Shown here one piece after another: positions 9,975 through 20,054 of a stretch of 64,000 bases of DNA. Source of the DNA: G965195345 sp965277775 (GTDB taxonomy: Bacteria; Pseudomonadota; Gammaproteobacteria; CAKMZV01). The stretch spans positions 1,302,001 to 1,366,000 of the forward strand of contig OZ255843.1 in NCBI GenBank assembly GCA_965277775.1, in the 5' to 3' direction. The number at the start of each line of letters is the position of its first letter. Position 1 is the stretch's first letter. Under the pieces are notes generated by a model. It was not told the origin of the DNA and made no database searches. It saw only the letters and a list, made by a program, of their open reading frames with translations. The position numbers were made by a program, and so were the translations under genes.

Positions 9975-10197
9975 GTTGCTATCAAGACTAAGGCTTGGAT
10001 GAGTGCCGAAGTGATTGAACGGTGCATTGTATCCCCCGTACCAACTTGTTAATCAGCGCCAGTATTCACAATCGAACAATTAGAATCATTAGTGGATGAA
10101 GTGCTTGACCCCCCCAAACAGGCCTGCAATAAAGCCGCCATCAAAGCAAAATATCTTTTGCAGCGATAAAGCATCGTTTCGTTAAGATTGAATCCAT
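9975..10197 (-). pseudogene. Decayed 5' end of an S8 protease gene
   Basis: Same remnant as at 5290-5513: start ATG at 10197, frameshifted lipoprotein signal, PKD-like scrap, no catalytic domain. The plus-strand open frame over this stretch (9846-10052) has no family match that I recognise and is treated as chance. The stretch 10198-10390 is conserved spacer with no visible gene. Confidence 0.6.
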
Positions 10198-10390
10198 AGA
10201 ACATCAACTTATAGCTTATAACAGTGTGTCGTATTTGATAGAACTTCCATAGGATACGATTAGATTGATGTCAAATTCAACAAGTCTATGTATAAAACTA
10301 TCTAAGTATGGCGGCTTATTTACATTTTGTGCTTTGGGTAATTGCTTTCACACTTGCGAAATTAAATGAAGATGAGCTATGTGGTGACAC

Positions 10391-10966
10391 TCATCGAGTG
10401 GTAACAGCTTGCCACAAGGTGTCCGAAACAACGGCTTGGCTTTCATGAATTCTGTTTGTCGTATGCAAGGCTTCAACACCTGCAGGTGTAACAATCATCC
10501 ACATATTCAAACTTTCTATCAAAACCTTAGGGGTGGCTAATGCGTTCGATTGTGCCCAAAGATAGATGCGGTTGGTGTCCCATTGTGGTTTGAAAATAAC
10601 AATGACCCCGCTTGGAAATGCTTGGTAATTTAGAAATGCTTAGAAGACGGGACTCGTCACATTTTTTGTAAAGCCAAGGGTTTTTGACGCGTTCAAATTT
10701 GGGCATTGTTGACGCAGTGAATCAACCGATGTATGTTCAGGGATGCGCTGTAAAGCCATGGCTTGAGAGAATAAATCGATTGTCGAGGCATGTTTTGTCA
10801 GAGGCTGTTGATCGTAATCAAAATTGATGATCTGAGTTGCACTAATGTAAATATTGATCTTGGTTTGTCCATCGTGATAATACTGTTGAGCGATTGCAGG
10901 CTTGATCAAAAAGGCAAGCCCAAACAGGCAAATCCTAAGAATGGGATAAAGCGTTTGTATGTTCAT
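10391..10966 (-). pseudogene. Protease propeptide gene, one in-frame stop
   Basis: Almost full length compared with the 187-aa intact protein. It has a signal peptide ending AIA-QQ, then YYHDGQTKINIYIS, DYDQQPLTKHAS and NASKTLGFTKNVTSP. A TAA stop follows VF, and after it the same frame runs on through AFLNYQAFPSG to the natural end WQAVTTR. The doubled QAF segment shows that two alleles (VFQAF and NYQAF types) were joined. It starts directly downstream of the P-domain remnant, as in the intact locus. Confidence 0.8.
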
Positions 10967-10983
10967 GTCAGTTTTATGTAATG

Positions 10984-11631
10984 TTATCGTCCATAAAGGT
11001 TAAGCGTCCATCTGTGAATAGTATCTACGTCTAATCTTGCCCTGTCAGAGATATTCAGCATCCAAGCCCCGTTCGCAGATTCCATAAAAAATGCGTTAGA
11101 GATGAGCTTTTTACGAAGAAGATTTGTGCCGCGCCTTGGCAAGGTTATTTGCAAAGTAGAATGGTTGGTTTGAGTACCAGAAGTGTGTGAAAGCACAATG
11201 GTTAAATCGCCAGGATGGGTGTGTACGGTATCCGTGATGACTTCAAGTTGTTCAATGTGTGTCATGGTTGAGTTTTGTATGACGATTTGACTGGTGATGC
11301 CTGCTGAACACCTATCTGGGATACCAAGGTTGATGGTTTGAGTAGAAATCAGCGTTTACATCGGCGTTGTGACAGAAGGATAGTCTACTATATCGTAATG
11401 TGTGTCATGGTTGAGTTTTGTATGACGACTTGACTGGTGATGTCTGCCGAACACCTATCTGGGATACCAAGGTTGATGGTTTGAGTAGAAACCAGCATTT
11501 ACATCGGCGTTGTGACATAAGGATAGTCTCCTAATATCGTAATCGCTTATTTTTCCATCTGTTATGCTTTTTGAGCCAGTTATGTTAAAGCATTTCGCTA
11601 AATTAAACAACTTTCACTAATTTTTAAACAT
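10984..11631 (-). pseudogene. Protease P-domain tail joined to HsdS-like start, with internal duplication
   Basis: The P-domain motifs read in order: LGIPDRCSAGITSQ, NSTMTHIEQLEV, HPGDLTIVLSHTSG, ISNAFFMESANG, LNISDRA, LNLYGR-stop. At the P-domain start Gln is a stop (PM-stop-TL). The segment carrying its first ~45 codons plus the joint to the HsdS-like N-terminus is duplicated in tandem (11256-11398 and 11399-11542). The HsdS-like start ATG is at 11631. No catalytic domain. Confidence 0.75.
11256..11542. repeat. Imperfect 143-bp tandem duplication in spacer
   Basis: Both units begin tgtgtgtcatgg and end atatcgtaa. They differ by a few substitutions and a short indel (ctactatatc against ctcctaatatc). 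This is the only spacer with this duplication. Confidence 0.85.
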
Positions 11632-11650
11632 GATCTATTTTAAAAGTGTT

Positions 11651-11682
11651 CTCATACAATTTTATAAAATTTCTTATATAAT
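11651..11682 (+). promoter_or_regulatory. Putative promoter of lipoprotein 3
   Basis: TATAAT at 11677-11682 in the conserved A/T-rich leader, 74 bases before the ATG at 11756. Confidence 0.5.
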
Positions 11683-11755
11683 TTTACCGTGCATTTTTCT
11701 AAATTCAGGTTTTATAAGCTCAACTAGCCATTTTAATAAGTTCAAGTTAACCGTC

Positions 11756-14700
11756 ATGTATAAATTATTCTCAATATTTTCTATCAGTTCATTGCTTCAA
11801 GGGCATGCGGTCAATCGATCTCTTGCTTTTATGAGTGAAATCCCTCGCACATTCAAGGCAGTGCATCGACGCGCGTTGAGTACCATAGGTACAACCTTGA
11901 TGCTATCTGCATTATTGTCTGCTTGCGGTGGGGGGGGGGGGGGGTAGCGACGCACCTGCGCCAGCAGCGCCAATAAGCCCAACAACCCCCACTTTTTCAG
12001 TATCAAGCAGTAACTTTAGTATTGATGAAGATTTTGCGACCCCTCAGTTAGTCGCCTCTGTATCCAATGCAACAGCAATTACGGTTAGTCAATCCAATAC
12101 TGGGGTGGTCACTGTAACGACCTCAAACGCACAAGTTAATGTATTGAGTATTGCTAATGCCAATGGGCGCACCATCTTAACCATTAGGGCGATCAATAGC
12201 ACGTTCATTGCCACAACTCAAGTGACTGTGACCGTGAACGCTGTCAATGATCCACCAACCTTAGCCGTCTCAAGCAGCAACATTTCAACTGTGGGTGGCT
12301 TTTCGCCGATTACCATTAACACCACAGCAAGTGATGTCGATGAAGGTGGTTTATCCTTTTCCGTTCAAGTGTCCACCGCTGGCGTGGTCACAGTAACCAC
12401 ATCAACGAATGCCATAATTTTGAACGCTGTTGCGGGTTCTACTGGTCAAACGAGCATAATGGTTCGTACAACTGACAGTGCTGGATTGTCGGCCATGCAA
12501 ACCATCGCTGTTAATGTGTTGGGTGCCACCACGCCAACGCTGATGGTTTCTACTAACCGCATCAATGTTCAAGAAGACTTTGGCTCTGTGGTCATTCAAA
12601 CCACTGCCACAGACTCTAACGGTGTTTCAATCGCGCTCTCGGTAAATTCCTCCTCAAGTATTGTGAATGTGGTCGCATCGACGCCTCTCAACGGTATAAG
12701 CACGATCACCAATAGAATCACTTTGACAGCGGTTGCCAATGCTAATGGCACATCGATTTTGACCGTCCAAGCGGCATCTGCTGGTGGACGAACAATTTCT
12801 ACTGAGATTGTGGTGGTAGTGGCGTCCGTTAATGATACGCCGACCTTAACGGTAATTTCAAACGCTGTCACTGTCGGTTTAGACCCTGTTGTTCTGACTG
12901 TTTCCGCTTTCGATGTGGAGGATAGCACCTTATCCTTCAGCGTTTCAACGGGTCATGTTAACACAGCCATTACCACTACGAGTTTGACCATAACGCGATT
13001 AGATTTCAGCCTGAATGCGCCGCAAATAATGCTGACACTCAGAACAACCGATACAGGTGGGTTATCGACTTTTACCAGCATTGTTGTCATGTCCGCCCCA
13101 TTGTTAGTTGTGACCACAGGTGGCATCAAGACTCTTGATTTTGCTTGGAGTGCGATCACTTCTGCGACGCATTATCAATTGCAAAGCAATCCTGATGGCC
13201 ATTCAGGTTTTACGGACTTAAGTACCACGGGCATTGTTGTCAGTCCCAATAGCACCAATATTAGACAGACCACCGCGCAAGCTTTGGTTGCCTTACACTG
13301 GTACATTCCAAATGTGCGTAATCCACTATATTCGGTGGAAACTTGTAATACAGCATCATCTTGTGGTCCTTCATTCCGTCATAACACGGTCTCCTTGACC
13401 AATGCGCAGCTAAACAGCCTGATTGGTCGTTTGCAAGCGAGTAATGCTGAAGCAGGTGATAGGTTTGGCGATTCAATAAGCTTGAGCGGTGACGGCAATA
13501 CCCTTGCGGTGGGCGCTTGGGGTGAGGATGGCTCATCGACTGGTGTTAATGGGGTGCAGGATGCTAGTACTGTTGTTGATTCAGGGGCGGTGTATGTATT
13601 CCGTCGCATTGGTGGTGCGTGGTTCCAACAAGCCTATATCAAAGCCTCAAATACGGGGCGAGATGATTACTTTGGCTGGCGTGTCAGTCTAAATGGCGAT
13701 GGCAACACCCTTGCGGTGGGGGCTTTTGGTGAGGATGGCTCATCGACGGGCGTTAATGGGGCGCAGGATGCTAGTACTGTTGTTGATTCAGGGGCGGTGT
13801 ATGTATTCCGTTTCAATACGACTTCCAGCATCTGGTCTCAACAAGCATATATCAAAGCTTCAAATACGGGGGAGTTCGATGAATTTGGCAATTCTGTGAG
13901 TTTAAGTGCAGATGGCAATACCCTTGCGGTCGGGGTATATCGCGAGGATGGCTCATCGACTGGCGTTAATGGGGCGCAGGATGATAATACTGCTTCTAAT
14001 TCAGGGTCGGTGTATCTATTCCGTTTCAATACGACTTCCAGCATCTGGTCTCAACAAGCATATATCAAAGCTTCAAATACAGGGACGTATGATCGATTTG
14101 GCTGGTCTGTGAGTTTAAGTGCAGATGGCAATACCCTTGCGGTGGGGGCATATCGTGAGGATAGCTCATCGACTAGCGTTAATGGGGCGCAGGATGCTAG
14201 TACTGTTGTTGATTCAGGGGCGGTGTATCTATTCCGTTTCAATACGACTTCCAGCATCTGGTCTCAACAAGCATACATCAAAGCTTCAAATACAGGGGCG
14301 TTTGATCGATTTGGCCGGTCTGTGAGTTTAAGTGCAGATGGCAACACCCTTGCGGTCGGGGCAAGAGATGAAGATAGCTCATCGACTGGCGTTAATGGGG
14401 CGCAGAATAATAATACTGCTTCTGATTCAGGGGCGGTGTATGTATTCCGCTTCAGCACTGGATCCAGCACCTGGTCTCAACAAGCGTACATTAAAGCCTC
14501 AAATACAGGGGCGGACGATCAATTTGGTGATTTTGTGAGTTTAAGTGCAGATGGCAATACTCTTGCGGTCGGAGTTCTTTATGAAGATGGTTCAACCACA
14601 GGCGTTGGAGGCGTAGATGATAATGGCACAAATAATGCGGGCGCAACCTATGTTTTTGAATTTGCTAATGGTGCTTGGGCTCAACAAGCCTATATCAAAG

Positions 14701-14822
14701 CCACTGACACTTCTTTCAATGCTTTTTTTGGAGTTTCAGTGAGCTTAAGCAGTAATGGAAATACTCTTGCTGTAGGTGCAGATGGTGTAAGCAGCGGTGC
14801 AGGCGCAGTTTACCTGTACTAG
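11756..14822 (+). CDS. Surface lipoprotein, out of frame at a poly-G tract (phase-variable candidate)
   Basis: The start MYKLFSIFSIS and lipobox LSAC are in one frame, which runs through Gly codons into TAG at 11945-11947. Stalk, Fn3-like domain and propeller are in the next frame up to 14822. The break is a run of 15 G (11930-11944) in the Gly linker; with 14 G the product would read C-Gly6-Ser-Asp-Ala and continue. All other paralogues have linkers broken by T or C. The joined protein would have about 1020 residues: four stalk domains, Fn3-like from about 450, seven blades from about 555. Either OFF phase or a homopolymer sequencing error. Confidence 0.85.
11930..11944 (+). repeat. 15-G homopolymer, candidate slipped-strand switch
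   Basis: Uninterrupted run of 15 G between T and T in the post-lipobox Gly linker. Loss of one base or gain of two restores the frame. Confidence 0.9.
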
Positions 14823-14859
14823 ATATTCAGCATAACGGCCCTCATCTTAAATTATTCGT

Positions 14860-14892
14860 CTCAGCACCGTCCTTGCACAAGGCAGTGTTGAG
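14860..14892. terminator. Hairpin after lipoprotein 3
   Basis: CTCAGCACCGTCCTTG and CAAGGCAGTGTTGAG arms, slightly mismatched; same place and family as in other units. Confidence 0.45.
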
Positions 14893-15069
14893 CCAAGTAG
14901 GGAGCATCTTGCTAAACACTTACTCAGTATCAATCTGAATGGACTTGGATGACTTTCAAGTTGAATATCTATTGGACATTAGAGCATTGACTATTTGATG
15001 TGATCGTGCCCCATTTTCTGTATGCTTGGCACGTCAGTTGAACGTTATTGGAAGCAGTGGTTCTGATGT

Positions 15070-15288
15070 TGCTATCAAGACTAAGGCTTGGATGAGTGCC
15101 GAAGTGATTGAACGGTGCATTGTATCCCCGTACCAACTTGTTAATCAGCGCCAGTATTCACAATCGAACAATTAGAATCATTAGTGGATGAAGTGCTTAC
15201 CCCCCCAAACAGGCCTGCAATAAAGCCGCCATCAAAGCAAAATATCTTTTGCAGTGATAAAGCGTTGTTTCGTTAAGATTGAATCCAT
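15070..15288 (-). pseudogene. Decayed 5' end of an S8 protease gene
   Basis: Start ATG at 15288, followed by frameshifted signal and PKD-like scrap; no catalytic domain. Conserved spacer without visible gene lies from 15289 to 15479. Confidence 0.6.
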
Positions 15289-15479
15289 AGAACATCAACT
15301 TATAGCTTATAACAGTGTGTTGTATTTGATAGAACTTCCATAGAATGCTATTAGATTGATGTCAAATTCAACAAGTCTATGTACAAAACCACCTAAGTAT
15401 TTATTCAAATTCTGTGCTTTAGGCAATTGCTTTCACACTGTGCAGCGAATTTAAATGATGATGACCTATGTGGTGACAC

Positions 15480-16044
15480 TCATTGAGTGGTAACAGCTTG
15501 CCACAAGGTGTCCGAAACAACGGCTTGGCTTTCATGAATTCTGTTTGCCGTATGCAAGGCTTCTGCAGGTGCAGCAATCATCCACATATTTAAACTTTCT
15601 GTTAAAACCTTTGGGGTGGCTAATGCGTTAGATTGTGCCCAAAAATAGATGCGGTTGGTGTCCCATTGTGGTTTGAAAATAACAATGACCCCGCTTGGAA
15701 ATGCTTGGTAATTTAGAAATGCTTAGAAGACGGGACTCGTCACATTTTTTGTAAAGCCAAAGGTTTTTGACGCGTTCAAATTTGGGCATTGTTGACGCAG
15801 TGAATCAACCGATGTTTATTCAGATATGCGCTGTAAAGCCATGGCTTGAGAGAATAAATCGATTGTCGAGGTATGTTTTGTCAGAGGCTGTTGATCGTAA
15901 TCAAAATTAATGATTTGGGCTAATGTAAATATTGATCTTGGTTTGTCCATCGTAATAATACTGTTGAGCGATTGCGGGCTTGATCAAACAGGCAAGCCCA
16001 AACAGGCAAATCCTAAGAATGGGATAAAGCGTTTGTATGTTCAT
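15480..16044 (-). pseudogene. Protease propeptide gene, frameshifted
   Basis: The signal peptide start at 16044 (MNIQTLYPILRIC) is followed by QQYYYDGQTK, then a small deletion at the ISATQ position shifts the frame. Further down it carries the doubled QAF segment with an in-frame stop, as at 10391-10966, and ends in WQAVTTQ. Not functional. Confidence 0.75.
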
Positions 16045-16061
16045 GTCAGTTTTATGTAATG

Positions 16062-16566
16062 TTATCGTCCATAAAGTTTAAGCGTCCATCTGTGAATAGT
16101 ATCTACGTCTAATCTTGCCCTGTCAGAGATATTCAGCGTTCAAGTGCCACTGGCAGGTTCCATAAAAAATGCGTTAGAGATCAGTTTTTTACGAGGGAGA
16201 TTTGTGCCGCGCCTTGGCAAGGTTATTTGCAAAGTAGAATGGGTGGTTTGAGTACCAGAAGTGTGTGAAAGCACAATGGTTAAATCGCCAGGATGGGTGT
16301 GCATGACATTCACAATGACTTCAAGTTGTTCAATGTGTGTCATGGTTGAGTTTTGTATGACGACTTGACTGGTGATGCCTGCTGAACACCTATCTGGGAT
16401 ACCAAGGTTGATGGTTTGAGTAGAAACCAGCGTTTGCATCGGCGTTGTGACATAAGGATAGTCTCCTAATATCGTAATCGCTTATGTTACCATCTGTAAT
16501 GTTTTTTGAGCCAGTTATGTTAAAGCATTTCGCTAAATTAAACAACTTCCACTAATTTTTAAACAT
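16062..16566 (-). pseudogene. P-domain tail joined to HsdS-like start
   Basis: Same composite as in other spacers: HsdS-like start ATG near 16566, then the P-domain from PMQTLVSTQ to the stop at 16062. The conserved GTWTLNISD Trp codon is TGA here (16140), so it is truncated before its last strands. The same nonsense change is seen near 42889 and 58854. Confidence 0.75.
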
Positions 16567-16582
16567 AATCTATTTTAAAAGA

Positions 16583-16639
16583 GTTCTCATACAATTTTAT
16601 AAAAGTTCTCATACAATTTTATAAAAGTTCTCATACAAT
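16583..16639 (+). promoter_or_regulatory. Promoter region with 22-bp triplication
   Basis: The unit aaaagttctcatacaatttt plus at is present about three times in tandem. The third copy replaces the usual TATAAT with TACAAT (16634-16639), 35 bases before the ATG. All other paralogues have one unit followed by TATAAT. Confidence 0.6.
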
Positions 16640-16674
16640 CTACCGCGTATTTTAATAAATTCAAGTTAATCGTT

Positions 16675-19600
16675 ATGTATAAATTATTCTCAATATTTTC
16701 TATCAGTTCATTGCTTCAAGGGCATGCGGTCAATCGATCTCTTGCTTTTATGAGTGAAATTGCTCGCACATTCAAGGCAGTGAATCGACGCGCGTTGAGT
16801 ACCATAGGTACAACCTTGATGCTATCTGCATTACTGTCTGCTTGTAGTAGCGGCGGTGGTGGCGGTAGCGACGCACCTGCGCCAGCAGCGCCAACAACGC
16901 CTACTTTTTCAGTATCAAGCAGTAATTTTAGTATTGATGAAGATTTTGCGACCCCTCAGTTAGTCGTCTCTGTATCCAATGCCACAGCAATTACGGTTAG
17001 TCAATCCAATACTGAGGTGGTCACTGTAACGACCTCAAACGCACAAGTTAATATATCGAGTATTGCTAATGCCAATGGTCGCACCATCTTAACCATTAGG
17101 GCGACCAATGGCGCTTTCAGTGCCACAACTCAAGTGACTGTGACCGTGAACGCTGTCAATGATCCACCAACCTTAGCCGTCTCAAGCAACAACATTTCAA
17201 CTGTGGGTGGTTTTTCGCCGATTACCATTAACACCACAGCAAGCGATATTGAAGATGGCGCTTTAGCCTTCACCGTGTCTGAGTCCACCGCAGGGGTGGT
17301 CAGAGTGGGCACATCTGCCGATGCTATTATTCTGAGTAACATTCCTAATGCTTCAGGTCAAACCACTTTAGCCATCACAGCGGTTGACAGTTCTGGTAGC
17401 ACAGTGACTCAAACAATCGCTGTTAATGTTACCATAACGACCAGTACGTCTATCCCAGCCTTGTCTGTTTCATCTAACATTATTAATGTACAAGAAGATT
17501 TTACGACTTCGGTGGTCATTAGAACCACTGCCACAGATGCTGACGGTGATACCATAACGCTTTCAGTGAGCCCATTAAGGGGTATTGTGAATGCGGATAT
17601 ATCCACATCAGTCATCAGCACCAACACCATTACCTTGTCGGCGGTTGCCAATGTTCATGGCACAGCAACCTTGACCGTCCTTGCGGCAGATGTTGGCGGG
17701 CAATCGACTGAAGTGAATATTGTGGTTGTGGTCGCGTCGGTCAATGATGCGCCGACCCTCACAATCCCAACCCTCGATTTAGTCTTGGCTGAGGATTTTG
17801 TGGGCGCCAGAACGGTTATTTCAGCGGTTGATGTGGACAGTAATACTTTGACTGTAACTGTGATGGAGTCCACCACTGGTGTGGTCACAGTAACCACTTC
17901 AGCTTCCAGTGTTTCTGTATCAAGCATCCTCAATGCCAATGGTCAAACCACCTTGACCATTACGGTTAATGATGGCACAAGCGATACGACCGCCCAAGTA
18001 GTGGTCGACGTCACACCCGTTAATGATACACCGACTTTAACGGTAACTTCAAACGCTGTCACTGTCGGTTTAGACCCTGTTGTTCTGACTGTTTCCGCTT
18101 TCGATTTGGAGGATAGCACCTTATCCTTTAGCGTTTCAACGGGTCATGTTAACACAGCCATTACCACCACGAGTTTGACCCTAACTCGATTAGGCTTGAA
18201 CGCATCTCAAATAATGTTGACTCTGAGAACAACCGATACAGCTAACGTATCGGTTTCAACCGTAGTGACCGTCGCGTTATCACCTGTGTTACTTGTTACG
18301 ACCAGCATCAAGACCCTTAATTTTGCTTGGAGTGCGATCACTTCTGCGACGCATTATCAATTGCAAAGCAATCCTGATGGCCATTCAGGTTTTACGGACT
18401 TAAGTACCACGGACATTATTGTCAGTCCCAATAGCACCAATATCAGACAGACTACAGCGCAAGCTTTGGTTGCCTTACACCGGTACATTCCAAATGTGCG
18501 TAATCCACAATATTCGGTGGGAACTTGTAACACAGCATCATCTTGTGGTCCTTCATTCCGTCATAACACGGTCTCCTTGACCAATGCGCAGCTAAACAGC
18601 CTGATTGGTCGTTTGCAAGCGAGTAATGCTGGAATAGATGATCTCTTTGGCACATCAGTGAGTTTAAGCGGCGATGGCAATACCCTTGCGGTGGGCGCTT
18701 GGAATGAGGATGGCTCATTGACTGGTGTTAATGGGGCGCAGAACAATAATTCTACTGATACAGGCGCGGTGTATGTATTCCGTCGCATTGGTGGTGCGTG
18801 GTCCCAACAAGCATACATTAAAGCCTCAAATATAGGGGTGTTTGATTTCTTTGGCTTTCCTGTGAGTCTAAGCTCGGATGGTAACACTCTTGCGGTTGGA
18901 GCTATTAGTGAGGATGGCTCATCGATTGGTGTTAATGGGGCGCAGAATGATAATGCTGCTTCTTTTTCAGGGGCGGTGTATGTATTCCGTCACATTGGTG
19001 GTGCGTGGTCACAACAAGCATACATCAAAGCATCAAATACAGGGCGGGGAGATCGATTTGGCGCTAGTGTCAGTCTAAATGGCAATGGCAATACCCTTGT
19101 GGTCGGGGCATATGGTGAGGATGGCTCATCGATTGGCGTTAATGGGGCGCAGAATAATAACTTTGCTGATACAGGCGCGGTGTATCTGTTCCGCTTCAGT
19201 ACAGGTTCTAGCACCTGGTCTCAACAAGCATATATCAAAGCATCAAATACAGGGGCGGGCGATGAATTTGGCTGGTCTGTGAGTTTAAGTGCAGATGGCA
19301 ATACCCTTGCGGTCGGGGCAAGAAACGAGGATAGCTCGTCGACTGGTGTTAATGGGGCGCAGAATAATAACTCTACTAATACAGGCGCGGTGTATCTATT
19401 CCGTTTCAATACGACTTCCAGCATCTGGTCACAACAAGCATACATCAAAGCATCAAATACAGGGTCGGACGATAGTTTTGGTCATTCTGTGAGCTTAAGT
19501 GCAAATGGCAATACCCTTGCGGTGGGCGCTTGGTCTGAGGATGGCTCATCGACTGGCGTTAATGGGGCGCAGAATAATAACTCTACTAATACAGGCGCGG

Positions 19601-19986
19601 TGTATCTATTCCGCTTCAACACTGGATCCAGCACCTGGTCACAACAAGCATATATCAAAGCATCAAATACGGGGGGGAGCGATGAATTTGGCGAGTCTGT
19701 GAGTTTAAGTGCAGATGGCAATACCCTTGCGGTCGGAGTTCCTGATGAGGATGGTTCAGCCACAGGCGTTGGAGGCGTAGATGATAATGGCACAGTTAGA
19801 GCGGGCGCAACCTATGTGTTTGAATTTGCTAATGGTGCTTGGGCTCAACAAACCTATATCAAAGCCACTGACCCTTCTTCCAATGCTTTTTTTGGAGATT
19901 CAGTGAGCTTAAGCAGTAATGGGGATACCCTTGCTGTAGGTGCAAGTGCTGCAAGTAGCTTTGCAGGCGCAGTTTACCTATACTAA
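16675..19986 (+). CDS. Surface lipoprotein, five-domain stalk, seven-bladed FG-GAP head
   Basis: 1103 residues. The N-terminus lacks one Ile found elsewhere (NRSLAFMS); lipobox LSAC at Cys57; linker Ser2-Gly5-Ser. Five stalk domains: EDFATPQ, TVGGF, QEDFTTS, AEDFVGA and VGLDP types. Fn3-like domain from about 538, seven FG-GAP blades from about 642 to the end; several blades carry the NNSTNTG form of the third variable loop. Soon after the stop the usual spacer is missing and the intact convergent protease begins, so the 3' hairpin is absent. Same expected role as paralogues: surface adhesin or receptor. Confidence 0.92.
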   Translation: MYKLFSIFSISSLLQGHAVNRSLAFMSEIARTFKAVNRRALSTIGTTLMLSALLSACSSGGGGGSDAPAPAAPTTPTFSVSSSNFSIDEDFATPQLVVSVSNATAITVSQSNTEVVTVTTSNAQVNISSIANANGRTILTIRATNGAFSATTQVTVTVNAVNDPPTLAVSSNNISTVGGFSPITINTTASDIEDGALAFTVSESTAGVVRVGTSADAIILSNIPNASGQTTLAITAVDSSGSTVTQTIAVNVTITTSTSIPALSVSSNIINVQEDFTTSVVIRTTATDADGDTITLSVSPLRGIVNADISTSVISTNTITLSAVANVHGTATLTVLAADVGGQSTEVNIVVVVASVNDAPTLTIPTLDLVLAEDFVGARTVISAVDVDSNTLTVTVMESTTGVVTVTTSASSVSVSSILNANGQTTLTITVNDGTSDTTAQVVVDVTPVNDTPTLTVTSNAVTVGLDPVVLTVSAFDLEDSTLSFSVSTGHVNTAITTTSLTLTRLGLNASQIMLTLRTTDTANVSVSTVVTVALSPVLLVTTSIKTLNFAWSAITSATHYQLQSNPDGHSGFTDLSTTDIIVSPNSTNIRQTTAQALVALHRYIPNVRNPQYSVGTCNTASSCGPSFRHNTVSLTNAQLNSLIGRLQASNAGIDDLFGTSVSLSGDGNTLAVGAWNEDGSLTGVNGAQNNNSTDTGAVYVFRRIGGAWSQQAYIKASNIGVFDFFGFPVSLSSDGNTLAVGAISEDGSSIGVNGAQNDNAASFSGAVYVFRHIGGAWSQQAYIKASNTGRGDRFGASVSLNGNGNTLVVGAYGEDGSSIGVNGAQNNNFADTGAVYLFRFSTGSSTWSQQAYIKASNTGAGDEFGWSVSLSADGNTLAVGARNEDSSSTGVNGAQNNNSTNTGAVYLFRFNTTSSIWSQQAYIKASNTGSDDSFGHSVSLSANGNTLAVGAWSEDGSSTGVNGAQNNNSTNTGAVYLFRFNTGSSTWSQQAYIKASNTGGSDEFGESVSLSADGNTLAVGVPDEDGSATGVGGVDDNGTVRAGATYVFEFANGAWAQQTYIKATDPSSNAFFGDSVSLSSNGDTLAVGASAASSFAGAVYLY

Positions 19987-20021
19987 ATATTCAGCACAAC
20001 TGCCCTCGTCTTAAATTATTC

Positions 20022-20054
20022 GTTTTTGTATGTTCATGTCAGTTTTATGTAATG
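20022..20054 (-). pseudogene. Stub of a second propeptide gene start
   Basis: Right after the lipoprotein 3' end, the minus strand shows the first bases of a propeptide gene (ATG at 20034-20036) and the short junction that elsewhere links a P-domain stop to a propeptide start. It shows that another propeptide-protease pair once followed this protease. Confidence 0.6.

Noticed and set aside
9846..10052. Plus-strand ORF of 68 aa after the lipoprotein genes (also at 62337)
   Set aside because: It lies antisense to the decayed protease start, is broken in other spacers and has no recognisable motif.
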